Counted from the stretch's first letter, positions 1 to 9,763 are shown. The stretch is 38,016 nt of DNA from Synechococcales cyanobacterium bin59.metabat.ball.084 (GCA_013297675.1 JAAFHZ010000032.1:1-38016); one strand, 5' to 3'. Numbers and translations are program-made. Notes: generated from the letters alone by a model not told the origin.

Positions 1-1491
1 GACAGCAACAATATTTTGACCCGTCAACACCGCACCCCCAGCGGAGTGGTCACGGATGTCTTTGTGCCAGTGGTACAGGATGGCAAGCCTTTGGGGGTCT
101 TAGCATTAGGCATCGAACCAAACCCCACCGTAGTGGCTTCTTCTGGTTTAACCCGTGATGTGACGATCGCGGTATTTGTGTCGATTTGGGTGATGGTGAT
201 TTTGGGGGCGGTGTTTAATGCCCTGCAAATTACTAAACCCATTAAAGAACTGCTTTCGGGAGTACAAAACATTGCCACCGGCAACTTTAAACAGCGGATT
301 AATCTGCCCTTGGGCGGTGAGCTAGGCGAATTGATTTACAGTTTTAACGAAATGGCCGAAAAACTGGAAATTTACGAAGAGCAAAACGTCGAAGAATTAA
401 CCGCCGAAAAAGCCAAACTAGATACCTTGGTTTCTACCATCGCCGATGGGGCGGTGTTGATTGATAAAGAGCTTTCGATTGTTTTGGCCAACCTCACTGC
501 TTGTCGGTTTTTTGGGTGGGAGCAAGAAGTAGTAGGCATCGAAATTCTGGAAGTATTACCGAGTCGAATCGCCACCGAACTAGGGCGACCTTTGAGCCAA
601 ATTATCAGCGGCGAAATCGAGAATGGCGAGTTTCGGATCTTTGCCGATAAACCATCCAATCGCACCCTGCGGATTTTGCTGAATGCGGTAATGGGTCAAC
701 GAGTGGTGATGACAGTACAAGATATCACCCGCGAAGTAGAGCTAAACGAAGCCAAAAGCCAATTTATTAGCAATGTCTCTCACGAGCTACGCACGCCACT
801 GTTTAACATCAAGTCTTTTATAGAGACTCTCCATGAATATGGCGAAGAGCTAAGCATCGAAGAACGCAAAGAATTTTTAGATACCGCCAACCGGGAAACC
901 GATCGATTAACCAGATTAGTCAATGACGTGCTAGACCTCTCTAAGCTAGAGTCTTCTAAGGTCTATAACTTTGATGCGGTGGAATTGTCCCAGGCGATCG
1001 AACAAACCCTGAGAACTTATCAGCTCAACGCCAAAGATAAAGGCATTGAGCTGCTGCAAGATATTGAGCCAGAGTTACCGGCAGTAGTAGGTAATTACGA
1101 TCTGCTGTTGCAGGTGTTTGGGAATTTGGTGGGCAATGCCTTAAAGTTTGCGAATAGCGGCGATGCGGTGGCGATTCGTACTTACGTAGCACCCGAGACA
1201 CCCGGCATTGTCCGAGTTGAAATCTCTGATACCGGCATTGGCATTGCCCCGGAAGATCAAAGCGCAATCTTCGATCGGTTCTTTCGAGTCGAAAATCGGG
1301 TACATACTTTAGAGGGTACTGGACTAGGACTATCGATCGTCCGAAATATTATCGACAAGCACCACAGCCAGATTCATTTAATCAGTGAAGATGGTGTGGG
1401 TACTACTTTCTGGTTCGATCTGGCTATTTACGATGCTTATGCCAGCATCAATAGCACCGAGGTATTAGCCACCTTGGAGCCGGTTCACTAA
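1..1491 (+). CDS. nblS: NblS/Hik33-type sensor histidine kinase, 5' end missing
   Basis: The frame is open from base 1, so the N-terminus lies upstream. Counting from the TTG at 16, the protein has the end of an extracytoplasmic sensor region, a TM helix (about 47-70), a HAMP linker (70-122), a PAS domain (130-235), a HisKA domain with SHELRTPLFNIKSF (phospho-acceptor His256) and an HATPase with GNLVGNALKF, DTGIGI and GTGLGLSIV. The H-box and the segment FFRVENRVHTLEGTG are characteristic of cyanobacterial NblS (Hik33/DspA). This membrane kinase signals high light, cold and nutrient stress and controls phycobilisome degradation and hli genes, normally through RpaB. The partner regulator is not in the window. 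The 3' end overlaps the convergent DUF4168 gene by 27 bp. Family assignment is confident; the stress role is known from the family, not seen here. Confidence 0.93.
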   Translation, partial: DSNNILTRQHRTPSGVVTDVFVPVVQDGKPLGVLALGIEPNPTVVASSGLTRDVTIAVFVSIWVMVILGAVFNALQITKPIKELLSGVQNIATGNFKQRINLPLGGELGELIYSFNEMAEKLEIYEEQNVEELTAEKAKLDTLVSTIADGAVLIDKELSIVLANLTACRFFGWEQEVVGIEILEVLPSRIATELGRPLSQIISGEIENGEFRIFADKPSNRTLRILLNAVMGQRVVMTVQDITREVELNEAKSQFISNVSHELRTPLFNIKSFIETLHEYGEELSIEERKEFLDTANRETDRLTRLVNDVLDLSKLESSKVYNFDAVELSQAIEQTLRTYQLNAKDKGIELLQDIEPELPAVVGNYDLLLQVFGNLVGNALKFANSGDAVAIRTYVAPETPGIVRVEISDTGIGIAPEDQSAIFDRFFRVENRVHTLEGTGLGLSIVRNIIDKHHSQIHLISEDGVGTTFWFDLAIYDAYASINSTEVLATLEPVH

Positions 1492-1977
1492 GCTCTGTAG
1501 CTTGCTTCGCAACCCAGCATCAGCCGAAACTGCGGCGGTAATCCGGTTGAAGCTATCCATCGACAAGCCATTTTGGGCAGCAATATCACTAGCTCGATCG
1601 CAGTGTTTGATAAAAATTCTTTGGGCATCAGTAGGCAGAGCATCCAAATTACCGGGCTGATGACACATTAAGCTGGGTACACTGCCCACTTTGCTTCTAA
1701 TTGCTTGTAGTGCTTCTAAACGTAGTGGTTCAATTGCAATTACGGCTCTAGCATATTTACGCAATTCGCCATCACCAACTGCTTGGTATAAGGCTATCTG
1801 TACCGGTTGCTCTGATGCTGGCACAGGGAATATTTCTGAGACCTGAATAGCTGGCGCAAAACTACGCGCCGAACCAACTTTTTCGATACTGGTAGCGGCC
1901 ATCGATCGCTGGGTTCCAGCAGCAATAGATACTACACAAACCAACAAAGAAACTTGTAACAAATGAGGGAGTTTCAT
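1465..1977 (-). CDS. DUF4168 family secreted protein
   Basis: The product is about 170 residues. I chose the ATG at 1977 because it begins MKLPHLLQVSLLVCVVSIAA, a typical signal peptide; an ATG 12 bp upstream is possible. The mature part has the DUF4168 pattern: LRKYARAVIAIEPLRLEAL, a Cys near MCHQP, a second Cys in HCDRAS, then NGLSMDSFNRI and a helical C-terminus. The family is common in cyanobacteria and proteobacteria, is presumed periplasmic, and has no established function. The two conserved cysteines could form a disulfide. It converges on the sensor kinase gene with a 27-bp overlap of coding ends. Confidence 0.8.
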   Translation of the reverse strand: MKLPHLLQVSLLVCVVSIAAGTQRSMAATSIEKVGSARSFAPAIQVSEIFPVPASEQPVQIALYQAVGDGELRKYARAVIAIEPLRLEALQAIRSKVGSVPSLMCHQPGNLDALPTDAQRIFIKHCDRASDIAAQNGLSMDSFNRITAAVSADAGLRSKLQSLVNRLQGG

Positions 1978-2142
1978 GACTAACAACAACTAGCAAAACA
2001 ATAAAGTCAACTGATATTTTGTTTGAAGGTTATTAGAACAAATAAGTTCCAGCGATCTTCAGAATTGCTCATAAAAACGGGGACGCAGATGAGAGCATTA
2101 AGATTGTAAGCAATTATTCTCGAAAAATCCTCTAAAAATTCT

Positions 2143-2721
2143 ATGCAAGAACTAGTTGTATCTACCGGCAATCCTGGCAAGCTAGCAGAAATGCAGGCTT
2201 ATTTAGCCGATACTGGCTGGCTATTAACCCTGAAACCATCTGAGCTAGACATCGCCGAGACTGGTGACACCTTTGCTGCCAACGCCAGTCTCAAAGCCCA
2301 GCAGACTGCTCTAGCCACCGGTAAATGGTCGATCGCCGATGACTCTGGGCTAGAAGTTGCCGCCTTAAATGGCGCACCCGGAATTTATTCTGCCCGCTAT
2401 GCCGCTACCGATGCCGATCGAATTGCCAGGATCTTGGCGGAAATGGCCGATCAACCCGATCGACAGGCCAGATTTATCTGTGCAGTAGCGATTGCTCGCC
2501 CCGATGGCCAAATTGCCGATCAGTTTGAGGGCGTTTGTGAGGGCGAAATCTTACTGGCTCCCGCTGGTAGCGGAGGCTTTGGCTATGACCCAATTTTTTA
2601 TGTCCCCAGCGTGGGCATGTCTTTTGCCGAAATGCCCGCCGCTACCAAAAAACAAGTTAGTCATCGTGGTCGAGCGCTGGCGCTAGCTCATGCCAGCCTA
2701 CTCCGGCTCATCGTCGTTTAG
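2143..2721 (+). CDS. rdgB: RdgB/HAM1 non-canonical purine NTP pyrophosphatase
   Basis: The 192-residue protein matches the Ham1/RdgB family over its full length. It has the N-terminal substrate loop STGNPGKLAEM, the core SIADDSGLEVAALNGAPGIYSARYA with the metal-binding aspartates, GGFGYDPIFYVP, and the C-terminal SFAEM...KKQVSHRGRALA. The enzyme hydrolyses dITP, ITP and XTP to monophosphates and so keeps deaminated purines out of nucleic acids; it is cytosolic and Mg-dependent. The length is normal for the family. The ATG at 2143 begins MQELVVSTGNPGK, the usual start. The last 24 bp overlap the 3' end of the convergent rne gene. Confidence 0.95.
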   Translation: MQELVVSTGNPGKLAEMQAYLADTGWLLTLKPSELDIAETGDTFAANASLKAQQTALATGKWSIADDSGLEVAALNGAPGIYSARYAATDADRIARILAEMADQPDRQARFICAVAIARPDGQIADQFEGVCEGEILLAPAGSGGFGYDPIFYVPSVGMSFAEMPAATKKQVSHRGRALALAHASLLRLIVV

Positions 2722-4698
2722 CCCGATAATGGCCGAAGATCGCCGCCGTCTGCGTCGATTGGCCTCGGCGCTATTGTCACTACTGATCTCGGCGGGATTC
2801 GGCACAATCACCGGCAATGGAGTAAGAGACAGTTGCTGCATCGGATAATCATTGTCTGGCTGATAGCCGTTTGCTGGGTTGTCATCTGCCAGCGGTTCTG
2901 GTGCCGAAGTAGCCGCCGGGATTTCTGCCGACAACTCTGGTGGTGGTTCTGGCGGCAAGCTGCCCGGTTCAACCACCGTGACAATCGCCGTGCGGGGGTT
3001 GCGAATTTCTCGCTCAATTTTAATTAACGGCGATACTCCAATCCAGGCATAGACTGCTTTTTCTTCGTCGGTCATTTCTACCGAGATTCTTTCTGGCGGC
3101 TCGATCGGCATCCGCATCGGCTTCGCCCGTTGGGGTTTACCAGCATCTTCTTCTTCGCTGAGCTGATTGGCCAAATTATTGGCAACAGCGACGCTGTTAG
3201 ATTCGGGAGTTTGTACCAAAATCGTGCCCAAACGCGGCACCACCCGAGGGTTTTCTTCCCGCGCCGCGATTTCGGGCCTTTCACCCCGTCGCCGCCGTCG
3301 TTTATCACCCCGTAATTCTAATTCTTCTTCACCGGCTGGCTCAAATGGATCGTTGCCATGATCCCAGGTGCGTTGAATCACTGGCGGGGCAATATCCATT
3401 ACTGGGGGAGGACTATAGCGATCGGCTGCGCCAAATCGATCGGTGTTCAGGGAAATAGTGCCTTGTTCGCCGGGCAAGTGTGCCAAGTGACCTAAACCAC
3501 CACACTGATTACAGGTATGACCAAACAGTTCGTAAATGTTCTGGCCTTGGCGTTTACGAGTCAGTTCGACTAAGCCCAGCTCCGAAAGCTGCGAAATTTG
3601 GGGCCGAGCTTTATCTGCTCGAAGCTGCCGATCGAAATGTTCGAGTACTTGCAGTTTGTCTTTGCGGTAATCCATATCGATGAAATCCACCACAATCACT
3701 CCGGCCAGGTTGCGCAGACGGAGCTGACGGGCAATTTCGGTGGCTGCTTCACAGTTTGTCCACAGCACCGTTTCCCGAGAATTGCTCGATCGGGTAAAAG
3801 AACCAGAGTTCACATCTATCACCGTAAGGGCTTCGGTGGGTTCAATGATGATATAACCACCAGAAGGCAGATCTACTCTGGGTTTTAAGGATTCGCGAAT
3901 TCCCGCATTAACCCGGAAATACTCCAAAATCGATTGGCGTTCGCGATGGTGATCAATAAACAAGCCTTCCGGAGGACGACCATTACCACCCAAATATTGC
4001 TTAACCCGTTTGACCGCATGGGGTGAATCAACTACGACCCGATTTACATCGCTGGTGTAGGTATCTCGCAGCACCCGCTGGACAAAATCATCATCGCGGT
4101 TGAGCAAAGCCGGAGCGCGGCTGGCCGATTCAGCATCTTGTTCTACTTTTTCCCACTGGCGCTGCAACCGTTCCAAATCTTCGATGATATCTTCTTCACT
4201 TTTGCCTTCCGCTTCGGTGCGTACTAGCAGCCCCATTCCAATTGGTTTGATTAATACTGCCAAAGCTCTGAGCCGGTTGCGTTCGGCTTCACTGCGCACC
4301 CGCCGGGACAGATTCACTCCTTTACCAAAGGGCATCAACACCACGTAGCGCCCCGGTAGGCTAATGTTGCCAGTCAAGCGCGGGCCTTTGTTACCGGTCG
4401 GCTCTTTCATGATTTGTACCAGCACTTTCTGCTGTGGTACCAGCAATTCGGTAATTGCTCCGGCACTGCGCCGCAATCTCAGAGGGCCTAAATCGGTGAC
4501 GTGAATAAAGCCATTGCGTGAAGGGTCGCCAATATTCACAAAAGCAGCATCAATACCCTGAACGATGTTGTCTACCAAACCCAAGTAAATGTCACAAACC
4601 TGATGCTGACCAGTAGAAACAATAATTTCTTGAATTTGATCTTCGGCAAAGACGGCACCAATCCGGTGCTGTTCTGCGATGATGATTTGCTTTGACAT
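2698..4698 (-). CDS. rne: Ribonuclease E/G family endoribonuclease (cyanobacterial RNase E)
   Basis: The 666-residue protein opens with the S1-containing RNase E/G core. Catalytic metal-binding aspartates are Asp295 (TVIDVNSG) and Asp338 (VIVVDFIDMD), and the zinc-link is CNQC (Cys396, Cys399). After about residue 410 comes a low-complexity Pro/Glu/Arg tail ending in a run of six arginines followed by SSA. An arginine-rich nonapeptide like this is conserved in cyanobacterial RNase E and has been linked to PNPase binding. The enzyme starts mRNA decay and processes rRNA and sRNA targets. The start at 4698 is supported by GAGGA about 7 nt upstream. The 350-bp leader upstream fits the autoregulation known for rne genes. 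It converges on rdgB with a 24-bp overlap. Confidence 0.95.
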   Translation of the reverse strand: MSKQIIIAEQHRIGAVFAEDQIQEIIVSTGQHQVCDIYLGLVDNIVQGIDAAFVNIGDPSRNGFIHVTDLGPLRLRRSAGAITELLVPQQKVLVQIMKEPTGNKGPRLTGNISLPGRYVVLMPFGKGVNLSRRVRSEAERNRLRALAVLIKPIGMGLLVRTEAEGKSEEDIIEDLERLQRQWEKVEQDAESASRAPALLNRDDDFVQRVLRDTYTSDVNRVVVDSPHAVKRVKQYLGGNGRPPEGLFIDHHRERQSILEYFRVNAGIRESLKPRVDLPSGGYIIIEPTEALTVIDVNSGSFTRSSNSRETVLWTNCEAATEIARQLRLRNLAGVIVVDFIDMDYRKDKLQVLEHFDRQLRADKARPQISQLSELGLVELTRKRQGQNIYELFGHTCNQCGGLGHLAHLPGEQGTISLNTDRFGAADRYSPPPVMDIAPPVIQRTWDHGNDPFEPAGEEELELRGDKRRRRRGERPEIAAREENPRVVPRLGTILVQTPESNSVAVANNLANQLSEEEDAGKPQRAKPMRMPIEPPERISVEMTDEEKAVYAWIGVSPLIKIEREIRNPRTAIVTVVEPGSLPPEPPPELSAEIPAATSAPEPLADDNPANGYQPDNDYPMQQLSLTPLPVIVPNPAEISSDNSAEANRRRRRRSSAIIGLNDDEPE

Positions 4699-5051
4699 TA
4701 AATTTCCTCAAAAATTTACAGCAAACTTAGGCATGAAGCATTGCGCTGCCTACTGCTGGATAAAATACGTGCTAACAAGTTTTGCTTCGCCTGCTAATCG
4801 AGACTGTGGCAGTCTGGGCTGAACTCGCCCAAAATAATCGAGCAGTCTATACCAAAGACTACCGGCAGTTGAACTAGCAAAAGTGAAAAATTTGTTGGGG
4901 GTGGGGCTTTGCTCTCTATAGCTGTCGATCGATTGATGAACTCACGCGATCGTCTACACGGCTACCAGATATTTCCACTCACATCCAAAATTATAACCCG
5001 AATGATGCGGATCGCAGTTGCAGGCATTTGCTGGATAAATTACTTGATAGA
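4699..5051 (-). promoter_or_regulatory. Long rne leader region with tandem hairpins
   Basis: There is no convincing gene in these 353 bp between rne and the upstream c-di-GMP gene. Read toward rne, it contains an AU-rich patch (about 4831-4836), a 4-bp hairpin at 4816-4830, and directly after it a 6-bp perfect hairpin with a 3-nt loop at 4801-4815. Known rne genes are feedback-controlled through long structured AU-rich leaders cut by RNase E itself, and this layout fits. I could not place a promoter or transcription start, so the regulatory role is inference. Confidence 0.35.
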
Positions 5052-7508
5052 TTATTTGACCCAGCGGCCATGATCAATCAAAATAGCCAATTCGTGAGCC
5101 GGTAAAGGCTTGCTAAAAAAGTAGCCCTGCACCGCGTCGCACTGGACAGATTCTAAAAAGTGCAACTGTTCGAGGGTTTCTACTCCTTCGGCGATTACTT
5201 CTAGTTTCAGCTCTCGCCCCAAATTAATCACCATCCGCACAATGCCTGCGTCGATCGAACCAACAGTCAGCTCTTTGATAAAAGACCGATCGATTTTTAA
5301 GCGGTCTAGAGGCAAATGTTTCAGGGCAGCCAAAGAAGAATGACCAGTGCCAAAATCATCTAAAGATACTTGCACCCCAAGCGATCGGATCTCTTGCAAT
5401 ACCTGTACAGCCAGCTCTAAATTGCTAATAGCAATACTTTCGGTGATTTCTACTTCCAAATACTGAGCAGCTAGGCCACTTTCAGATAAAGCCCGCTGTA
5501 CAGCTTTAACTAATCCGGGCTGTTGCACCTGTCTGACCGATAGATTTACGGCGATCGGGAAATAGCCTAAGCCTTCATTTTGCCAGCGCTTGTTTTGTTT
5601 ACAGGCATTAATCAGCACCCATTCGCCAATCGGTTCGATCGAACCGTTGTCTTCGGCCACCGGAATAAAATCTAAGGGGCTAACAAATTTTCCGGCGCTG
5701 TCATAGCAGCGGAGCAAGGCTTCTATCCCAATGACTTGGCGGTTAACCAAAGAAATTTGGGGCTGGTAATGCAAAAAAAATCGCTCTTGATTGAGGGTAC
5801 CAATGGCATCGATCGCCTGGTACAAAATATTTTCAATGCGCAGCCTTTGTACCGCCTGAGTACAGATCTGGGAGCTATAGGCTTCGTAGCGCACCCCATG
5901 CTGTTGGGCTAAATATAAAGCAGCGTTGGCGTGCTGCAATAATATTTCGGTATCTTCACCATCGTAGGGTGAGACAGCGATCCCCATGGTGCCCTGTAAG
6001 TACAAATAATTACTTTGCAGATGAGGGAAGCTCTCGGCAAATTCAAAAGGTGCAGCTAAACTATGAAAAATGGTATCGCAAACCATCTCTAGCTCGGCAG
6101 GCTGTGAGCAAGAGGTAATCAAAAAAGCAAACTCATCACCGCTCCAGCGAGCTAAGATATCGCCCGGTCTTAAAGTGCGCTGCAATCGACTTGCTACCAT
6201 TTGTAAAAGCTGATCACCAATGGTATGGCCGAGACTATCGTTGATGGTTTTAAATCGATCGATGTCAAAAAAAATTACGGCTAGGGTCGTACCAGTTTCT
6301 TGGCTTTTAGCTAAAGCCAGGGTCAAACGCTGCTGAAACAGCCAGCGATTGGGTAAAGTCGTGAGGGCATCATAGTAAGACTGATGGCGAAACATGTTCT
6401 CTACCCGCTGCTGCATCACTGCGGTGTAGAGGTGAACAGTCAGAGCCTGAGCCGTTTGCACTTCGGCCTCTGTCCACTGGTAGCTGCTGTTTTCTGGCCG
6501 AAACAGCGTCAGACAACCAATGCACTGATGGTTATAGGCCAGGGGAATCAGCAGCATCGATCGGATTTTGGCCTGATTCAAGGCAAAATACAGCGGCTCT
6601 AAACTAGCTTGCTGATATACATCAGATACGGCATGTACCACCGCTCGATGCTGCTCTTCTCCGGGCTGGCGCTCGTACATGACCTTTTGCCACAGCGCAT
6701 TTTGTTCAATGTTGATCGAAGTACTGGGCTGTTGGCCATGGGTACTAACGGGCAGTATTTCACCACAGATGGCTGGGACAGTATAAAGTCTGGCTCCACC
6801 GGCTTGAAAAGCTATAGCTAATTCGCCCAATAAGCTTTCGGTGCTATGGTCGAGATCTCCTAACAATTTACTAATGCCCTGAATCAAATTATCTTGATTG
6901 TTTTGTAGCCGAGCACGGGCAACTAATTGAGCTTGGGCAATGCCGATCGAGATTTGGTCAATTAATATCTGGATGGTTTGAAGCTGGCGATGATTAAAGC
7001 GCTTGGATTGTCGATGGTAGCAAGCCATTACTCCCCACAGATGATTTTGCTGGACGATCGGTACCAGTAGACAGCTCACCACCCCCATAGTTTTGAATTC
7101 GGCCTCATAGCTGGGGTGGTTGGGCTGATGGTGGAGATATTCACGAGTAATGGCGGGCTGATGATAAAAAGCAGTTTTGCCAGCTTGGGTATCTACCACT
7201 AACCACTGCTGCTGGCGCAATAACTCTCGCTGTTCAGGGGGAATATGACTGGCCGGTAAGCCGCTGCTGCTCAGAGCGGGTAGTCGATCATCCCGAATTG
7301 CCTCGGCAATTACTTCCCACTGATCGCTGTTATCGAGCTGATAAAAATTGGTGCGATCGACATCTAGTAAGCGCCGCATTGGTTCGACCACCCCAGTTAA
7401 TAGCTCCGACACCTGTCGCGCATCACGAATCTGACCAACGAGCTGGTTGAGGAGCTGCTCGCTATCGATTGCCGGTTGAATCCAGGTACGTCCGTAATCG
7501 CTAACCAT
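5052..7508 (-). CDS. GAF-GAF-GGDEF-EAL cyclic-di-GMP turnover protein
   Basis: The 818-residue soluble protein has four domains in order. GAF1 (about 30-190) has the LWGVMACYH strand seen in phytochrome-type GAFs but lacks the usual Cys-His bilin-binding pair. GAF2 spans about 215-365. The diguanylate cyclase domain (375-545) has an intact inhibitory site RPGD (447-450), but the active-site signature reads SGDEF (456-460) instead of GGDEF. The EAL phosphodiesterase domain (560-810) has EALLR (596-600), NLSVRQ, DDFGTG (717-722) and EGVET (774-778), so it should be active. The likely net role is c-di-GMP hydrolysis controlled by a GAF ligand or by GTP binding at the cyclase domain. The ATG at 7508 has no clear Shine-Dalgarno. 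The gene is divergent from the GlcE-like gene. Confidence 0.9.
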   Translation of the reverse strand: MVSDYGRTWIQPAIDSEQLLNQLVGQIRDARQVSELLTGVVEPMRRLLDVDRTNFYQLDNSDQWEVIAEAIRDDRLPALSSSGLPASHIPPEQRELLRQQQWLVVDTQAGKTAFYHQPAITREYLHHQPNHPSYEAEFKTMGVVSCLLVPIVQQNHLWGVMACYHRQSKRFNHRQLQTIQILIDQISIGIAQAQLVARARLQNNQDNLIQGISKLLGDLDHSTESLLGELAIAFQAGGARLYTVPAICGEILPVSTHGQQPSTSINIEQNALWQKVMYERQPGEEQHRAVVHAVSDVYQQASLEPLYFALNQAKIRSMLLIPLAYNHQCIGCLTLFRPENSSYQWTEAEVQTAQALTVHLYTAVMQQRVENMFRHQSYYDALTTLPNRWLFQQRLTLALAKSQETGTTLAVIFFDIDRFKTINDSLGHTIGDQLLQMVASRLQRTLRPGDILARWSGDEFAFLITSCSQPAELEMVCDTIFHSLAAPFEFAESFPHLQSNYLYLQGTMGIAVSPYDGEDTEILLQHANAALYLAQQHGVRYEAYSSQICTQAVQRLRIENILYQAIDAIGTLNQERFFLHYQPQISLVNRQVIGIEALLRCYDSAGKFVSPLDFIPVAEDNGSIEPIGEWVLINACKQNKRWQNEGLGYFPIAVNLSVRQVQQPGLVKAVQRALSESGLAAQYLEVEITESIAISNLELAVQVLQEIRSLGVQVSLDDFGTGHSSLAALKHLPLDRLKIDRSFIKELTVGSIDAGIVRMVINLGRELKLEVIAEGVETLEQLHFLESVQCDAVQGYFFSKPLPAHELAILIDHGRWVK

Positions 7509-7689
7509 AGGTGTTTGCTGAAATAAGTGAGTGGGAGTCAGCCTTTTGATGTAGTGTTAAATTGCCGGTTTGACACAATTGGCCGGTGCTGGTCAACAAA
7601 ATTCAGCTTTATTGCTTAAGCATAATAAAGATAATATTAAATCATCGTGACCATTTGCAACGATCTGGTCTTTTTGTGCCCTCTCTACT

Positions 7690-8913
7690 ATGCCTATTTC
7701 TATTGAATCTCTAGACTCCACTTGGCAGGGCTTGTGCGCAGCAGCAGCAAACGGCTCTGCTCCAGCGACAGTTACTCCTACCCTGGCAGAAATGCCTGAG
7801 TTAGTCCGGTCTGGCAAAAAATTGTTAATTGCCGGAAGTGGCAGTAAATTAGCCTGGGGCGGCTTGGTACAACAGCCCGATTTGGTGGTGCGCACCACTC
7901 AGCTCGATCGATTAATCGACCATGCAGTAGGCGATCTCACCGTCACAGTAGAAGCTGGGATCAGCTTTCAGCAACTGCAAACTCAATTGGCTACCGCCAA
8001 CCAATTTTTACCTTTAGATCCATTGTTCCCAAATCAAGCTTCGATCGGTGGCATTATTTCCACTGGCGATGCTGGGTCTTTACGCCAGCGCTATGGAGGC
8101 GTGCGCGATTTATTACTGGGCTTTAGCTGGGTACGTCCCGATGGAGAAATAGCCAAGGCCGGTGGCCGAGTGGTGAAAAACGTGGCGGGCTACGATTTGA
8201 TGAAGCTATTCACCGGAGCCTATGGCACCTTGGGCATTATTCAGCAGGTGAGCTTGCGGGTATATCCCCTACCGCCTGCTTCTGGCTCGGTGTGGATTAC
8301 TGGGGTGGGGTCTGATTTAACGCAGTTGGTGGCCAAACTAGGAGCTATGAGCTTAACCCCCACTGCTTTGGATTTACTGACAGCAAGTTTGGCGGCCAAA
8401 GCTCAGCTAGGTGATCGAGTAGGCTTACTAGCCCGGTTTCAAACAATTCCGGAAAGTATCACGGCACAAAGTAATCAGTTAATCCAAACTGCGCAGGAGC
8501 TGGGCTTAAATGCCGAGCGGCTAGATGGAGACCAAGAATCACAGGTTTGGCAAAGTCTGCGATCGACAGTCATGCAATCTCCAGTAACAGCCAAGATTGG
8601 CCTACGACCCACAGCATCCGTAGATTTTCTGCAATCTTTCAGCGCAACAGATCCAGCTCGCCTGGGTCTAATTCATGTGGGCAGCGGCATTGGCCTAATT
8701 GGTCTGACAGCTCATACTAGATCTACTGAGCTACTAGCGCTAAGGCAGCAATGCGAGGCAGCGGGCGGCTATTTATCTGTACTTACGGCCCCCAACCAAA
8801 CTAAGCAACAAATGGAAGTTTGGGGATATCAAGGAGCAGCCGTAGCCATAATGAAAAAGTTAAGAGAACAATTCGATCGGGAGTCTATTTTCAATCCTGG
8901 CAAGTTTTTTTGA
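7690..8913 (+). CDS. glcE: GlcE-like FAD-binding oxidoreductase
   Basis: The 407-residue protein has an FAD-binding type 4 (PCMH/VAO) fold: IAGSGSKLAWGG near the N-terminus, LPLDPLFPNQASIGGII, GDAGSLRQRYGGVRDLLLGF, and VVKNVAGYDLMKLFTGAYGT, all hallmarks of GlcE, the accessory FAD subunit of glycolate dehydrogenase. The C-terminus FDRESIFNPGKFF is also typical. In the photorespiratory route GlcDEF oxidises glycolate to glyoxylate. No glcD or glcF is nearby, as is common in cyanobacteria where these genes are scattered. The gene ends 47 bp from the convergent cobA gene. The family is clear; the exact substrate is inferred. Confidence 0.87.
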   Translation: MPISIESLDSTWQGLCAAAANGSAPATVTPTLAEMPELVRSGKKLLIAGSGSKLAWGGLVQQPDLVVRTTQLDRLIDHAVGDLTVTVEAGISFQQLQTQLATANQFLPLDPLFPNQASIGGIISTGDAGSLRQRYGGVRDLLLGFSWVRPDGEIAKAGGRVVKNVAGYDLMKLFTGAYGTLGIIQQVSLRVYPLPPASGSVWITGVGSDLTQLVAKLGAMSLTPTALDLLTASLAAKAQLGDRVGLLARFQTIPESITAQSNQLIQTAQELGLNAERLDGDQESQVWQSLRSTVMQSPVTAKIGLRPTASVDFLQSFSATDPARLGLIHVGSGIGLIGLTAHTRSTELLALRQQCEAAGGYLSVLTAPNQTKQQMEVWGYQGAAVAIMKKLREQFDRESIFNPGKFF

Positions 8914-8960
8914 ATCCTCAACCGAAGCCCAACACCCAAAATCCTCCTCATCCCCAAATA

Positions 8961-9710
8961 CTAAAATCCTGATCCGGCTGTTAGATATTTCTCCCGAAAC
9001 CCGATCGACTCCCCAATCACAATAATTGCCGGAGCACTAAAACCACTCTCTTGCACCTGCTCATTAATCGAATGCAAAGTCCCGATCAGTTCCTCTTGGG
9101 CAGCAGTAGTACCCCACCGGATCAGGGCGATCGGGGTAGTGCCTGTCAACCCGGCCTGCAACAACTTATCGACAATATAGGGCAGGTTGTGGATGCCCAT
9201 ATACACCACGATCGTCTCCGCACTTTTGGCGATCGCCTCCCAATTTACTGCCGGACGATACTTCCCTGCCGACTCGTGACCAGTCACAAAAATCACCGAA
9301 GAACTGTAATCGCGATGAGTTAAAGGAATCCCCGCATAGGCCGGAGCCGCAATCCCCGCTGTCACTCCCGGCACTACCGTAGTCTCGATACCTGCCATCA
9401 GCAAGTCGCCTAGCTCTTCACCACCGCGACCAAACATAAACGGATCGCCGCCTTTTAGCCGCACCACTGTTGCTACTTCCTGAGCCTTGGCAATCAGCAG
9501 TTTGGTGGTATCAGTTTGCAGCAGCGAATGCCGCCCCATCCGCTTACCAGCATTAATTTTTTCGGTTTGTTCCGGAATTAACGCCAAAATCTCTGGGCTA
9601 ACCAGGGCATCGTAAATCACCACGTCAGCCATGCCCAAAAGCTCATAAGCTCTCATTGTCAACAGCCCCGGATCACCAGGCCCCGCGCCTACCAAATAAA
9701 CTTTGCCCAT
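8961..9710 (-). CDS. cobA: Uroporphyrinogen-III C-methyltransferase
   Basis: The 249-residue single-domain SAM methyltransferase has VYLVGAGPGDPGLLT at the N-terminus, VIYDALVS, KGGDPFMFGRGGEE, VPGVTAGIAAPAYAGIPLTHR and the conserved FVTGHE. These are the SUMT (CobA/SirA) signatures, without the CysG dehydrogenase/chelatase part. It adds two methyl groups to uroporphyrinogen III to give precorrin-2, the branch point to siroheme and cobalamin. The CbiX-type chelatase gene lies 53 bp upstream on the same strand, so the two probably form a siroheme/corrinoid operon. Confidence 0.95.
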   Translation of the reverse strand: MGKVYLVGAGPGDPGLLTMRAYELLGMADVVIYDALVSPEILALIPEQTEKINAGKRMGRHSLLQTDTTKLLIAKAQEVATVVRLKGGDPFMFGRGGEELGDLLMAGIETTVVPGVTAGIAAPAYAGIPLTHRDYSSSVIFVTGHESAGKYRPAVNWEAIAKSAETIVVYMGIHNLPYIVDKLLQAGLTGTTPIALIRWGTTAAQEELIGTLHSINEQVQESGFSAPAIIVIGESIGFREKYLTAGSGF

Positions 9711-9763
9711 TGTGGAAACTTTAAGATAAAGACCCCCCTTCCAAATTTCGGCCCAAATCCTGA

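Noticed and set aside
2833-4348. Several plus-strand ORFs inside rne
   Set aside because: They are antisense shadows of the rne coding frame with no family features or ribosome sites.
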